Notes: generated by a model from the letters alone, not told the origin. Shown: positions 42,080 through 51,855, counted from the first letter of the stretch. The stretch: DNA of 64,000 nucleotides from Rhodococcus koreensis (GCF_900105905.1 NZ_FNSV01000005.1:5208001-5272000); one strand, 5' to 3'. Made by a program: numbers and translations.

Positions 42080-42691
42080 ATGACTGTCACGCCCTATCAC
42101 CGCGGCGACCTACCCGATGCGCTCGTGCGTGCCGCCATCGAACTGCTCGATGAAGACGGTGGCGCGTCGGGCCTGTCGCTGCGCGCGGCCGCACGCCGCG
42201 CAGGCGTCTCGGCGGCGGCTCCGTACCGCCACTTCAGCGACCGCACCTCACTGCTATCCGCAGTGGCCGCCGTGGGTTACCGGGAACTCGTCACCACCCT
42301 GGAGGGGGCGCACCCGGCGCCCGAGGCCCCGGGCGACCTTGCCGACATCGCGGTGGCATATGTGCAGTTCGCGCTTGCCAGGCCGGCGTTGTTTCGGGTG
42401 ATGTTCGCCGAACCGTGCCATCCGGCGGACGCCGAGCGGCAGGGCGCCGCCGACGAGATCGAGGGCTACCTGCAGACGCTGGTGCAGCGCGCCATCCCGT
42501 CCGCCGACCCCGCGGCGATGGCCACCGCAGTCTGGGCGCTGGTGCACGGCCTGGCGTTCCTGCACCTGGACGGCAAGTACGCCGGTAGCTCGACCCCCGA
42601 TCTCAGGGCCCGGATTCGTGGGGTCGTGCACGCCACGCTCGGCCCGCATCGAGAACGCTCACCCCAACCCCAAGAACCCACGAGGTGTTGA
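42080..42691 (+). CDS. TetR-family repressor
   Basis: A 203-residue protein. The HTH is LSLRAAARRAGVSAAAPYRHF (residues about 30-50), and the C-terminal TetR_C_33-like ligand domain holds the FALARPALFRVMFAEPC segment. RBS GAGGAGG is 8 bp before ATG 42080. It has a close paralogue at 51247. It most likely binds the ATGTAAGC sites that surround it and precede the DJ-1 and decarboxylase-like genes. Confidence 0.85.
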   Translation: MTVTPYHRGDLPDALVRAAIELLDEDGGASGLSLRAAARRAGVSAAAPYRHFSDRTSLLSAVAAVGYRELVTTLEGAHPAPEAPGDLADIAVAYVQFALARPALFRVMFAEPCHPADAERQGAADEIEGYLQTLVQRAIPSADPAAMATAVWALVHGLAFLHLDGKYAGSSTPDLRARIRGVVHATLGPHRERSPQPQEPTRC

Positions 42692-42730
42692 CATTGCTTA
42701 CATCATCGGTCTAGCCTCATGTAAGCAGTG
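42688..42730 (+). promoter_or_regulatory. Promoter and operator of the decarboxylase-like operon
   Basis: The -35 is TTGACA (42688-42693), with GCTTACAT at 42696-42703, a -10 TAGCCT at 42712-42717, and ATGTAAGC at 42719-42726. The two half-sites are inverted and bracket the -10. The architecture (TTGAC, 2-3 bp, GCTTACAT) is the same as at the old yellow enzyme promoter. Confidence 0.7.
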
Positions 42731-42759
42731 CACACATACCGATGGCGAAGGACCGACAC

Positions 42760-43674
42760 ATGACTTCAACAAAGCAGAACACCATCGAGGTCGACCTGGG
42801 TGGACACACCGTCACAGTCCCCGCCGGCGGCCTGTTCGAGCGCTTCCGGATGGACACCGACCTGGACGAGGTGGCGCGCGATCCGCGGGTCGGTGGAGTC
42901 GACTTCTTCCGGACCCTTCCCAAGACCCGGGTCGAGTCCCGGATCGGGCCCACCTTGACTCCGAACTTCTACTACGCGATGTCGTCGGCACGTCTGACCA
43001 TGATCGCGCCCAGCAAGGCGATCCGGAACCGGATCCCGGGTGAGCTCGCCCCACTGGAGATCGCTCCCGGTCTCGGCCTGGTGTCGGTGATGTTCTTCCG
43101 CTACGACGTCTGCGACATCGACTTCTACACCGAGGCTGCGGTGGGGGTTGCGGTGCGCCCCGCCCGGCACGGCAAAATTCCCGTTGCAGACGTCGCGTCC
43201 GCGCTGGCGAACGACCACCTCCACTCGTACGTGCTCTCGCTGCCGGTGAACACCGACATCGCCCAGGTGCGTGGCCGCCACGGCTACGGCTTCCCGAAAT
43301 GGGTCACCGAGCTGGACGTGAACATCGACGACCGCCGGACCACCGCCCGGATCGCCAACGCCGACGGCGGCGTCGACCTCGCCTTCTCCGCCCCGACACC
43401 GACTCAGAAGCGCACCCGGAGCGGCGAGAAGGTATCCACCCTGACCTCCTACACGAAGGTCGACGACGCCTGGTACTCCACCCTGAACCAGACCAACGTG
43501 CTGGCCAGCGGAACCTCGATGTTCCCGCGCGGGGTCGACCTGACCGTCGGCACCGGACGCATGGCCGACGACCTGCGCGCACTGAAGCCGATCCGCACCA
43601 TCGCGTTCGACGTCAGCACCGAAGCGCAGGCCGCGCTGCACATGCCGGTCCCGTTCTCGGTCCGCAGCCGGTAA
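42760..43674 (+). CDS. Acetoacetate decarboxylase-family protein
   Basis: A 304-residue protein from ATG 42760 (GAAGGA 7 bp upstream); ATG 42742 is in frame but lacks a ribosome site. The family core VSVMFFRYDVCDIDFYTEAA and the segment HGYGFPKW, with Lys180 where the Schiff-base lysine is expected, are present. Many such homologues are not true decarboxylases and act in aldol-dehydration or on other beta-keto compounds. It is the first gene of a four-gene operon with aldehyde dehydrogenase, oxidoreductase and esterase. Confidence 0.75.
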   Translation: MTSTKQNTIEVDLGGHTVTVPAGGLFERFRMDTDLDEVARDPRVGGVDFFRTLPKTRVESRIGPTLTPNFYYAMSSARLTMIAPSKAIRNRIPGELAPLEIAPGLGLVSVMFFRYDVCDIDFYTEAAVGVAVRPARHGKIPVADVASALANDHLHSYVLSLPVNTDIAQVRGRHGYGFPKWVTELDVNIDDRRTTARIANADGGVDLAFSAPTPTQKRTRSGEKVSTLTSYTKVDDAWYSTLNQTNVLASGTSMFPRGVDLTVGTGRMADDLRALKPIRTIAFDVSTEAQAALHMPVPFSVRSR

Positions 43675-43724
43675 TCGGCCACGCCTCCACGCCGACATCC
43701 GACACCCTCAACGGAGTCCCCACC

Positions 43725-45317
43725 ATGTCCATCTACACCCCCGACAAAGTGACGACGACCGCCGGCCTCCCGTCCTCGCTGACTGCCCAGCTGCGGGAGC
43801 GTCTGACCGGTCGGGTCGCCGCCAGTGCTGACGCCACCCGCGTCGCCACCGCCGCCCCTTACACCGGCGGGCCACTCGCCGAATTCCCGGTCTCCACCCC
43901 GGGCGACGTCGAGGAAGCCTTCGTCCGGGCTCGTCGCGCCCAGGCCACATGGGCAGCCACCCCGATCGGTGAGCGCCGCAAGGTGCTGCTGCGGTTCCAC
44001 GACCTGGTCCTCGCACGCCAGAACGAAGGCCTGGACCTGATGCAGGCGGAGAACGGCAAGACCCGTCGCGACGCGTTCCTGGAGATCACCGACACCGCCA
44101 TCACCTCCCGGTACTACGCGCGCAGCGCCGAAAAGCTGCTGGCCCCCCAGCGCCGGCGCGGAGCGATCCCGATCCTGACCCGTACCACCGAGCTGCACCA
44201 TCCCAAGGGCGTGGTCGCGATCATTTCGCCGTGGAACTACCCCCTGTCGATGGCCGCCGGCGATGCGATTCCCGCCCTGCTGGCCGGTAACGCCGTGGTA
44301 CAGAAGCCCGACACCCAGACCGCGCTCACCGCGTTGTGGGCCATGGATCTGATGTACGAGGCGGGGCTTCCCGCCGACGTGTGGCAGATGGTGGTCGGCC
44401 GTGGCAGCTCGATAGGCGAGCCGCTGATGAATAACGCCGACTACGTGATGTTCACCGGGTCCACCGCCACCGGCCGCCAGATCGCCCGGGACGCCGGCGA
44501 ACGTCTGATCGGAGCCTCGTTGGAGCTGGGCGGCAAGAACCCGATGCTGGTGCTCGACGATGCCGACCTCGATCGTGCCGCCGACGGCGCCGTCGCCGCC
44601 GCGTTCCCGTCGGCCGGGCAACTGTGCGTCTCGATCGAGCGCATCTACGTCGCCGAATCGGTGCGCGAGGAGTTCGTCACCAAGTTCGTGGAGCGGACGA
44701 AGAAACTGAAGCTCGGCGCGGCCTACGACTACAGCACCGACGTCGGAAGCCTCACCACTGCGTCCCAGCTGGACACCGTCACCACGCACGTTGCCGACGC
44801 CGTCGGCAAGGGCGCCACAGTGCTGGCAGGCGGGCACGCCCGCCCCGATCTCGGTCCGCTGTTCTACGAGCCGACCATCCTCACCGACGTCACCCCCGAG
44901 ATGACCCTCCACGCGCACGAAACCTTCGGTCCAGTGGTCTCGATCTACGGCTTCGCCGACGTCGAGGAGGGCATCGCGCAGGCCAACGCCACCTCATACG
45001 GGCTGAACGCCAGCGTGTGGAGCCGCAACGGCGCCCACGGACGTGCGGTGGCTGCCCGGGTGCACGCCGGCACCGTCAACGTCAACGAGGCCTTCGCCGC
45101 GGCGTGGGGCAGCATCGACTCCCCGATGGGCGGAATGGGTGACTCGGGCGTGGGACGCCGCCACGGCAAGGACGGCATCCTCAAATACACCGAACCGCAG
45201 ACCGTCGCCCATCAACGCGCCCTCGGCTTCACCCCGCCCGCACGCATCCCGTGGACCACATGGGTGCCGGCGCTGACCGCGGTACTGCGCGTCTGGAAGC
45301 TGATCGGCGCCCGCTGA
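43725..45317 (+). CDS. Aldehyde dehydrogenase (succinate-semialdehyde dehydrogenase-like)
   Basis: A 530-residue protein from ATG 43725. Asn171 (SPWNYPLS), Glu267 (SLELGGKNP) and catalytic Cys301 (SAGQLCVSIER) are in place. The C-terminus extends with a hydrophobic stretch (WTTWVPALTAVLRVWKLIG), as in GabD2-type enzymes of actinobacteria. It follows the decarboxylase-like gene by 50 bp in the operon. The actual aldehyde is unknown. Confidence 0.83.
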   Translation: MSIYTPDKVTTTAGLPSSLTAQLRERLTGRVAASADATRVATAAPYTGGPLAEFPVSTPGDVEEAFVRARRAQATWAATPIGERRKVLLRFHDLVLARQNEGLDLMQAENGKTRRDAFLEITDTAITSRYYARSAEKLLAPQRRRGAIPILTRTTELHHPKGVVAIISPWNYPLSMAAGDAIPALLAGNAVVQKPDTQTALTALWAMDLMYEAGLPADVWQMVVGRGSSIGEPLMNNADYVMFTGSTATGRQIARDAGERLIGASLELGGKNPMLVLDDADLDRAADGAVAAAFPSAGQLCVSIERIYVAESVREEFVTKFVERTKKLKLGAAYDYSTDVGSLTTASQLDTVTTHVADAVGKGATVLAGGHARPDLGPLFYEPTILTDVTPEMTLHAHETFGPVVSIYGFADVEEGIAQANATSYGLNASVWSRNGAHGRAVAARVHAGTVNVNEAFAAAWGSIDSPMGGMGDSGVGRRHGKDGILKYTEPQTVAHQRALGFTPPARIPWTTWVPALTAVLRVWKLIGAR

Positions 45318-45484
45318 CCGCTCTCCGCATCCCTCATCCCTCAGAACCCGCGATCCGGACCAAGACGCATCCTGTTGCCGCACATCGGGATCCGCCGGTC
45401 ATCGGACGACCCAACTATTCATCGCAGTCGCAGCGCGCCCGGCCTCCCCGGCCTTGCCGCCGCGGTTGCACGGAAGGCACTGAC

Positions 45485-46486
45485 ATGACCACCCCCGACA
45501 CCGTTCCCGACACCATGCGGGCCATCGTCGTCGACAATGACAAGAACATGAACATCGAGCAGGTCCCCACACCGACCCCCGCCGCTCGCGAGGTCCTGCT
45601 CGAGGTCGCCGCAGCCGGCATCAACCGCGCCGACCTGATGCAGCGCCAGGGCCTTTACCCGCCGCCGCCCGGAATCACCGACATCATGGGCATGGAGGCC
45701 TCCGGGACCGTCGGCGCGGTCGGCGCGGGAGTCGACGGGTTTCGGCCGGGCGATGAGGTGTGCGCTCTCATCGCGGGCGGAGCATACGCCGAGTACGTCG
45801 TCGTCCCGGCTGCCCAGCTGTTGCCGATCCCGGACGGGCTCTCCCTCGTCGACGCGGCCGCGCTGCCCGAGGTGGCGAGCACCGTGTGGTCGACCATCGT
45901 CATGGACGCCGGCCTGAAGGCCGGGGAAACATTGCTGGTGCACGGCGGCGGCAGCGGCATCGGCACCCACGCCATCCAAGTCGGCAAGGCACTCGGCGCC
46001 ACGGTGGCGGTGACCGTCGGCTCGGAGGCCAAAGCGCACCGCTGCCGCGAGCTCGGAGCCGACATCGTGATCAACTACCGCGAGCAGAACTTCGCCACCG
46101 AGCTCGCCGGACAGGTCGACGTCATCCTCGACATCATGGGCGGCCAGTACGTACCCGGCAACGTCGACGCGCTCGCGATCGGCGGACGACTGGTGATCAT
46201 CGGCATGCAGGGCGGCCTCACCGGCGAACTGAACGTCGGAGCACTCATCGGCAAGCGCGCCCGGGTGATCGGCCTCAACGTCCGGAACCGGCCGCTGACC
46301 GGTCCCGGATCCAAGGCCGAGATCGTCGCCGCGGTGGCCGAGAAGGAGTGGCCACTGGTCACCCAGGGGCTCGTGCGGCCGGTCATCTCGGCCAAGCTGC
46401 CACTGGCCGACGCCGAACGCGGACAGGCGATGCTCGATTCGAAGGACTCGGTCGGCAAGGTGCTACTGCTTCCCACCCAATCCTGA
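45485..46486 (+). CDS. NADPH:quinone oxidoreductase-like MDR protein
   Basis: A 333-residue protein without zinc ligands. The MDR quinone-reductase signature AAGINRADLMQRQGLYPPPP and the NADPH site LVHGGGSGIGTHAIQ are clear, close to the PIG3/TP53I3 branch. Start is ATG 45485. It reduces quinones or enone-type carbonyl compounds with NADPH. It is third in the TetR-linked operon. Confidence 0.83.
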   Translation: MTTPDTVPDTMRAIVVDNDKNMNIEQVPTPTPAAREVLLEVAAAGINRADLMQRQGLYPPPPGITDIMGMEASGTVGAVGAGVDGFRPGDEVCALIAGGAYAEYVVVPAAQLLPIPDGLSLVDAAALPEVASTVWSTIVMDAGLKAGETLLVHGGGSGIGTHAIQVGKALGATVAVTVGSEAKAHRCRELGADIVINYREQNFATELAGQVDVILDIMGGQYVPGNVDALAIGGRLVIIGMQGGLTGELNVGALIGKRARVIGLNVRNRPLTGPGSKAEIVAAVAEKEWPLVTQGLVRPVISAKLPLADAERGQAMLDSKDSVGKVLLLPTQS

Positions 46487-46698
46487 CCCCCACGAACTGG
46501 TGCCGTCGACGGCAGGATGCACCGACCACCGACGGCACAGGACTTCTCGCGAAGAAAGGAGGCAGGAACCATCCCGGCTTGCCCAGAATTTACTGGTCGA
46601 GCCGAAACAGGTAGCACCGACGATGGGGCCGTGCCCCACGGTGATTCGCATACCGGCAGTGCACCCCGCAGCGCCGGAACCCGCGACAGGAGAGTGAC

Positions 46699-47652
46699 AT
46701 GACCGACATCAAGCCCGTCCTCGAGCCCGAGGCCGCCGAATTCGCGAAGGCGACCGACACGCCCCCGTTCCTGTTCCAGCTTCCACCGGCCAAGGGGCGC
46801 AAAACGGTCGACGAGGTCCAGTCCGGGGAGATCGACAAACCGGCGATCGACGAAGAGTGGATCACCGTCGAGGGCGGTCCGACCGGATCGGTGAAGGTGC
46901 GCATCGTGAAACCGGCAGGCGCCACCGGCACCCTTCCGGTCCTGTTCTTCATCCACGGGGCCGGTTGGGTGTTCGGCAACGCGCACACCCACGACCGACT
47001 GGTCCGTGAGCTCGCCGTCGGCGCCGACGCCGCGGTGGTGTTCCCCGACTACGACCTGTCCCCGGAAGCGAAGTACCCGACGGCGATCGAACAGAACTAC
47101 GCCGCCGCCCAGTGGGTGTTCGCGCACGGCGCCGAAAAGGGGCTCGATGCCACCCGGTTCGCGGTCGCCGGCGACTCGGTGGGCGGCAACATGAGCGCCG
47201 TCCTGACTCTGATGGCCAAGGATCGCGGCGATGTGCACATCACGCAGCAGGTGCTGCTCTACCCGGTGACCAACGGTGCATTCGACACCCCCTCGTACCA
47301 CCAGTTCGCCGAGCACTACTTCCTCGCTCGCGAAGGCATGCAGTGGTTCTGGGACCAGTACACCAGCAACGAGTCCCAGCGTGCCGAAATCTACGCCTCT
47401 CCGCTGCGCGCGACCGTCGACCAACTGCGCGGATTGCCCCCAGCCCTGGTGATCACCGCCGAGGCCGACGTGCTTCGCGACGAAGGTGAGGCCTACGCCG
47501 CCAAGCTCCGCGAGGCCGAGGTCCCCGTCACCCACGTTCGTGTCGGTGGCGTCATCCACGACTTCATGATGCTCAACGCGCTTCGCTCGACCCAGGGTGC
47601 GGCCGCCGCCATCAAGCTGGCGCAGGACACTCTCCGAACCGCCCTGCACTGA
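46699..47652 (+). CDS. Alpha/beta hydrolase, hormone-sensitive lipase (HSL) family esterase
   Basis: A 317-residue protein. The oxyanion motif HGAGW is at 86-90 (HGGGW in most homologues), the nucleophile Ser160 is in GDSVGGN, and the late Asp and His are in ITAEADVLRDEG and GGVIHDFM. It probably hydrolyses an ester or lactone in the unknown pathway. It is the last gene of the operon, followed by a strong hairpin. Confidence 0.84.
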   Translation: MTDIKPVLEPEAAEFAKATDTPPFLFQLPPAKGRKTVDEVQSGEIDKPAIDEEWITVEGGPTGSVKVRIVKPAGATGTLPVLFFIHGAGWVFGNAHTHDRLVRELAVGADAAVVFPDYDLSPEAKYPTAIEQNYAAAQWVFAHGAEKGLDATRFAVAGDSVGGNMSAVLTLMAKDRGDVHITQQVLLYPVTNGAFDTPSYHQFAEHYFLAREGMQWFWDQYTSNESQRAEIYASPLRATVDQLRGLPPALVITAEADVLRDEGEAYAAKLREAEVPVTHVRVGGVIHDFMMLNALRSTQGAAAAIKLAQDTLRTALH

Positions 47653-47661
47653 TCGGTTACC

Positions 47662-47694
47662 GGTGGTCGCTCGCCGTCCTGTCGAGCGACCACC
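47662..47694 (+). terminator. Strong terminator of the decarboxylase-like operon
   Basis: A perfect 12-bp stem, GGTGGTCGCTCG with CGAGCGACCACC, around a 9-base loop, beginning 10 bp after the esterase stop. Confidence 0.8.
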
Positions 47695-48146
47695 AAACCG
47701 CTGCACCGCGGCATCCGCTGTTTCACCGATCCGCATCGACAGTCACGCGGAGTCCCGCGTCCACCTCGTACGTCCGGGGCCGAAATGACCGCCACATCAG
47801 ACAATCTCGTGCGGCCCTGTACCCAGCTCGCCCGGATAACCCGTCCGCGACACACGGCGTCAAGGCGAGGTTCCGCGGTCACGCCCGCACCCGACCGGTC
47901 GAATGTGCGCCACAGACGCACCACCACCGCGCAAGGAAACCCACCGACCGCACAGCTCGACTTCAGTGCCGCCGTCCTCCCTCGAAAGACCTGATCCGGG
48001 CACAGATCAGTCAGCCGCATACCTCGTAGGCGTCTGAAGTCGCCCTATGCGCAACTTCGACCGACTTCGGCTTCGGCGCGCGCAACGCGGCGTCCGATCC
48101 CATTCAGCGTCACCACCTACTCAACGAATGACCGAGGAGTCGCGCA
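47695..48146. other. Intergenic stretch upstream of the membrane protein gene
   Basis: 450 bp without a gene. It presumably holds the promoter of the following gene. No ATGTAAGC site was found here. Confidence 0.4.
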
Positions 48147-49520
48147 GTGAGCGAACCCAGCCCAGCAGCCCGGACCACGAAACACGCAGTGCCCGAAGTA
48201 TCTCCCTCGGTAGTCGCCGAACCCGTCACGCGGCGATTCCTTTGGCACCCGCGTACCTGGATAGCGTCCGTAACGATCCTGATCCTCCTCGGGTTCACGC
48301 TCCCCGCCGTCTACCTCGGCGGCACCATCGACCCGCAGGGTGACCTGAAGGACCTTCCCGTAGCGCTGGTCGTGGAGCCGCAGACCGTGCAACTCGGAGC
48401 CGCCAGCCCCGCCGACGCTGTGGCCGACGGCATCGAGCAACACGTCGACGACAACAAGATCACGCTGACGTCGATGTCCACCGATGAAGCCGACCACCAG
48501 ATGCGAAACGGGCACATCGTCGGCATCATCCGAATCCCGAATGACTTCAATGCCCAGGTGGGCGCGCTGACCCGTCCCGGCCCGGGTGCGCCGACACATC
48601 CGGTTGTCCACTTGGACACCACGTCCCGGTCCGGTGCGATGACCGCCGGCCTGTTCACCGGTAACGTCGGCCCGGTTGTCGAGGGCGTACGCACTGCACT
48701 CGGCCGGCAGCTCATGGCCACTGGTGGAGCACCTGTTGACACCGCCACCGCCACCGCCCTGGCGACTCCGTTCGCCATTGCCATCGCACCACTCGATCCG
48801 CTGCCCTCCCACACCGGCCTAGGCACCAGCGTCTTCTACCTGGCAATCGTCCTGATCATCGTGGCATTCATCGGCGCCTCCGCGGTACATCCACTCATTG
48901 ACACCGTGATCGGGTTCATCCCTCAGGAGACAGGCCCCCGTGTCCGTCGCAACCCGTACCGCCATCTTTCCCGCACCCGCACCTTGATCCTCAAGTGGCT
49001 CGTGATGCTGGCTGCCACTCCACCAACGACGGCCGCGATCCTCCTCGTCGCCGGGCCGTGGCTCGGTATGCCGCTGATCTCACCGCTCACACTATGGCTC
49101 TTCGCGACCGCTACCGTCGCCGCGGTCGGCGTCGGTGGGCTGACCGTTTTCGCTCTGTTCGGATCCTTCGGTCCGCTCGTCAACACCTTCTTCTTCGTGG
49201 CATTGGCGATGACGTCGTCGGGTGGGGCCATCCCACTGCAAGCCACCCCGGACTTCTTCCGTGCGATCGCCCCATTCGAGCCGATGCGTGCAGTAGTCAA
49301 CGGACTGCGCTCGATCCTCTACTTCGACTCGACGCCTGGCTCAGGAATGGAGCCCGCCTGGTGGTACCTACTGGTGCTTGCCGCGATCAGCATCGCGACC
49401 GGGCTGATAGCGACCCGCGTCTTCGACCGCTTCCCAGCCTTCACCCGGCTTCCAGACGACGGTGCGTCTCGCAGCGTCGACAAGGCTCAGCGCACAGAGG
49501 TGCACCAGTTCACCGCCTGA
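48147..49520 (+). CDS. ABC-2/YhgE-Pip-like (DUF3533) membrane protein
   Basis: A 457-residue protein from GTG 48147 (GAGGAG about 8-14 bp upstream). One N-terminal membrane helix (about 38-58) is followed by a large extracytoplasmic domain, then about five C-terminal helices from residue 230. This is the topology of phage-infection-protein-like exporters. DUF3533/YhgE relatives are thought to take part in export or cell-envelope transport. No ATPase gene is adjacent. The assignment is by topology and pattern. Confidence 0.65.
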   Translation: MSEPSPAARTTKHAVPEVSPSVVAEPVTRRFLWHPRTWIASVTILILLGFTLPAVYLGGTIDPQGDLKDLPVALVVEPQTVQLGAASPADAVADGIEQHVDDNKITLTSMSTDEADHQMRNGHIVGIIRIPNDFNAQVGALTRPGPGAPTHPVVHLDTTSRSGAMTAGLFTGNVGPVVEGVRTALGRQLMATGGAPVDTATATALATPFAIAIAPLDPLPSHTGLGTSVFYLAIVLIIVAFIGASAVHPLIDTVIGFIPQETGPRVRRNPYRHLSRTRTLILKWLVMLAATPPTTAAILLVAGPWLGMPLISPLTLWLFATATVAAVGVGGLTVFALFGSFGPLVNTFFFVALAMTSSGGAIPLQATPDFFRAIAPFEPMRAVVNGLRSILYFDSTPGSGMEPAWWYLLVLAAISIATGLIATRVFDRFPAFTRLPDDGASRSVDKAQRTEVHQFTA

Positions 49521-49757
49521 GAGCAGCCGGCAATCACCGGTATTACCTGCGCCGGTAGGAAAGGAGGACCGCCGCCCGGGGAGCGCCGACTGGCGGTCGT
49601 CCGTACGCCGCCGGGGCCGCACGATTGCGGATCACCGCGGACGCCTGGACCGGACCGAATTCGGCTCGCTGAGCTGAACACCGAACACCGGGGCCGCCCG
49701 AGGTACCAACCCCAGCACGGCCAGGCACACCGACCCGAACTCGAAGGAGACTCCACC

Positions 49758-50867
49758 ATGACAGAGAACGCGCCAACCCGGATCGTCGTCTTCGGGGCCA
49801 CCGGATACGCCGGTGGCCTGGCCGTCGAGGCGCTCGTGCGGCGAGGCCTGCGACCAGTGCTCGCCGCCAGATCGGAACACAAGCTCGCACACTTGGCGGC
49901 CGCGCACGGCGGCCTCGAGTACCGGGTCGCCGACGTCTCCGACCCCGCCAGCGTGCAGGCACTGATCGAGCCGGGCGAGGTGCTGGTAACCGGTGTCGGA
50001 CCGTTCGAGCGGGTGGGATGGGTCGCGGCCGAAGCTGCCGCCCGATCCGGCGCGCATTACGTCGACTCCACCGGCGAGATCGGGTTCGTGCGCGAACTCC
50101 ACCGCCGCCACGACGCCCTTGCCCGCGAGACCGGATCGGTAATGCTTCCCGCCTTCGGCTACGACTACGTTCCCGGGGTGCTCGCCGGTGCGCTCGCCGC
50201 CGAACAAGGCGGCGCGGAAACGTGGTCCCTCGACATCGGCTACTTCGCAACCGGACCTCTGTGGAAGGGGTTGAGCCAGGGAACCCGGAAGACGGTCGCA
50301 GAGGGGATGACCCTCCCGGTCACCATGTACCGGGACGGGGCACTGGCAGACCGGCGCGCCGCCCAGGACGTCAGGCGCTTCACGGTGCGCGGTGCCACGC
50401 GGAACGCAATCCTCGCATCCGGCACCGAGGTGCTGCAGCTGCCGGCCCGGTACCCGGGGCTTCGCCAGGTGCGGGTGTTCAACGGATGGTTCCCCGAGCT
50501 CGCGCGACCCATGCAGGCCGCCTCGCTCCTGGCGACCACCCTGTCCCGCACCGCCCTCGGACGCCGCGTGCTCGACGGTGCCTTTGCACGGATGGCCGGC
50601 CCGGCCGGCGGTCCAGACGCGGCAGAGCGCGCCAAGACCCGGGGACTCGCGGTCGCAGTCGCCCGTGCGTCGTCCGGGAAGGTCCTGGCCGAAGTGGAGG
50701 TGGAAGGCCCATCCCCGTACACGGTCACTGCCGAACTCATGGCAATGGCAGCACACCGCCTGGCTCTAGGTCTGGGACGAACCCCCGGTGTCGTCGGCCC
50801 GATCGACGGACTCGGCGCTGACGAGTTCCCCGCCGCCTGCGCCGAGGTCGGCCTCGCGCGCATCTGA
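49758..50867 (+). CDS. Saccharopine dehydrogenase-like oxidoreductase
   Basis: A 369-residue protein. The N-terminal Rossmann motif is VVFGATGYAGGLAVEALV, followed by LAARSEHKL and YVDSTGE, the pattern of saccharopine dehydrogenase/trans-acting enoyl-reductase proteins in actinobacteria. Ribosome site GAAGGAG (49742-49748). It lies between the membrane protein and the second TetR gene. Mycobacterial relatives reduce lipid-bound double bonds. The substrate here is unknown. Confidence 0.78.
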   Translation: MTENAPTRIVVFGATGYAGGLAVEALVRRGLRPVLAARSEHKLAHLAAAHGGLEYRVADVSDPASVQALIEPGEVLVTGVGPFERVGWVAAEAAARSGAHYVDSTGEIGFVRELHRRHDALARETGSVMLPAFGYDYVPGVLAGALAAEQGGAETWSLDIGYFATGPLWKGLSQGTRKTVAEGMTLPVTMYRDGALADRRAAQDVRRFTVRGATRNAILASGTEVLQLPARYPGLRQVRVFNGWFPELARPMQAASLLATTLSRTALGRRVLDGAFARMAGPAGGPDAAERAKTRGLAVAVARASSGKVLAEVEVEGPSPYTVTAELMAMAAHRLALGLGRTPGVVGPIDGLGADEFPAACAEVGLARI

Positions 50868-51211
50868 CTGGACGGCCTCGGCCCTACTCGCCGATAGGAG
50901 ATAGACAATGTTGTCGTCCGGAAGGACTTGGCGCGCGAAGCTGAGTACGCGGCGCAGGAGAGAGGGATGCAGGTCACCGGCATCGGCTTCGGACCTTGGC
51001 ACCGGATCCTGCGTGAGCGCTGGGGCGCTCATCGGTGGATTCTGCCCGGCGCGCCCGCTCCGACAGATGCCGCCGCGGTCACGACACCGTCCACCGCGAT
51101 CACGGCACCGAGGCTGCCGCGTGCCTGTGCCGCGCCTCGAGGACACGCTACCTGCCAGCGCCCTGCTGACGATGATCACACCATGCGTTGCGTCACTAAC
51201 ACCAGGCGGGT
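50868..51211. other. Degenerate intergenic stretch before the second TetR gene
   Basis: About 340 bp with several overlapping frames but no motif or good start. By analogy with the first TetR gene, a divergent target gene might once have stood here: a promoter-like element (TTGACA and GCTTACAT on the reverse strand, 51227-51212) points into it. Confidence 0.4.
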
Positions 51212-51228
51212 ATGTAAGCGTTGTCAAC
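51212..51228. promoter_or_regulatory. ATGTAAGC operator before the second TetR gene
   Basis: ATGTAAGC (51212-51219) followed by GTTGTCAAC. It lines up with ATGTAAGCGGCGTCAAC at 42044-42060 before the first TetR gene: the same half-site and the same GTCAAC at the same distance. Confidence 0.6.
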
Positions 51229-51246
51229 ACTTGCTAAATTGAGATT

Positions 51247-51855
51247 ATGGCAACGACGACCCAGCCGTATCACCACGGCGATCTGCGCAACGCGCTGGTG
51301 CGCGCGGCGGTGGAACTCCTCGAGGAAGACGGAGCCGCCGAACTCTCGCTCCGCGCCGCCGCTCGACGCGCCGGCGTGTCCACGGCCGCGCCCTACCGGC
51401 ATTTCTCCGACCGCGATGCGCTGCTGTCCGCCGTCGCCGCGGTGGGCTACCAAGACCTGGCCGGCCGGCTGACCGCAGCCCATCCCGCCCCGACCACCGC
51501 AGACGACCTCGCCGCGATCGCCATCGCCTACGTCCAGTTCGCGCTCGCACGCCCCGGACTGTTCCGTGTCATGTTCGCCGAACCGTGCGACCCGACCAAC
51601 CCTGAACGGGTAGCCGCGACAACGGCGATTCACGAGTACGTCAAATCTATTGTGCAGCAGACATTTCCCACTGCCGCCCCGGATGCGATGGCTGATGCGG
51701 TGTGGGCGCTGGTGCATGGTCTGGCGTTCTTGCACCTCGACGGCAAGTTCGATGCCATCTCCACCGGGGCCGTCGCCGAGCGAGTCCGCGCCGCGGTCCA
51801 CGCGATCCTCGGGGCGTCGGGCTCGTTCGCAGCCCCGCCCGCCGCACAGCCCTGA
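51247..51855 (+). CDS. TetR-family repressor, paralogue of the one at 42080
   Basis: A 202-residue protein. The N-terminus YHHGDLRNALVRAAVELLEE and the HTH LRAAARRAGVSTAAPYRHFS nearly repeat those of the first TetR protein, and the ligand domain shares ARPGLFRVMFAEPCDP. The recognition helix differs by one residue from its paralogue, so both may bind the same ATGTAAGC operators. It has its own copy of that site upstream. Duplication inside the cargo is likely. Confidence 0.83.
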   Translation: MATTTQPYHHGDLRNALVRAAVELLEEDGAAELSLRAAARRAGVSTAAPYRHFSDRDALLSAVAAVGYQDLAGRLTAAHPAPTTADDLAAIAIAYVQFALARPGLFRVMFAEPCDPTNPERVAATTAIHEYVKSIVQQTFPTAAPDAMADAVWALVHGLAFLHLDGKFDAISTGAVAERVRAAVHAILGASGSFAAPPAAQP

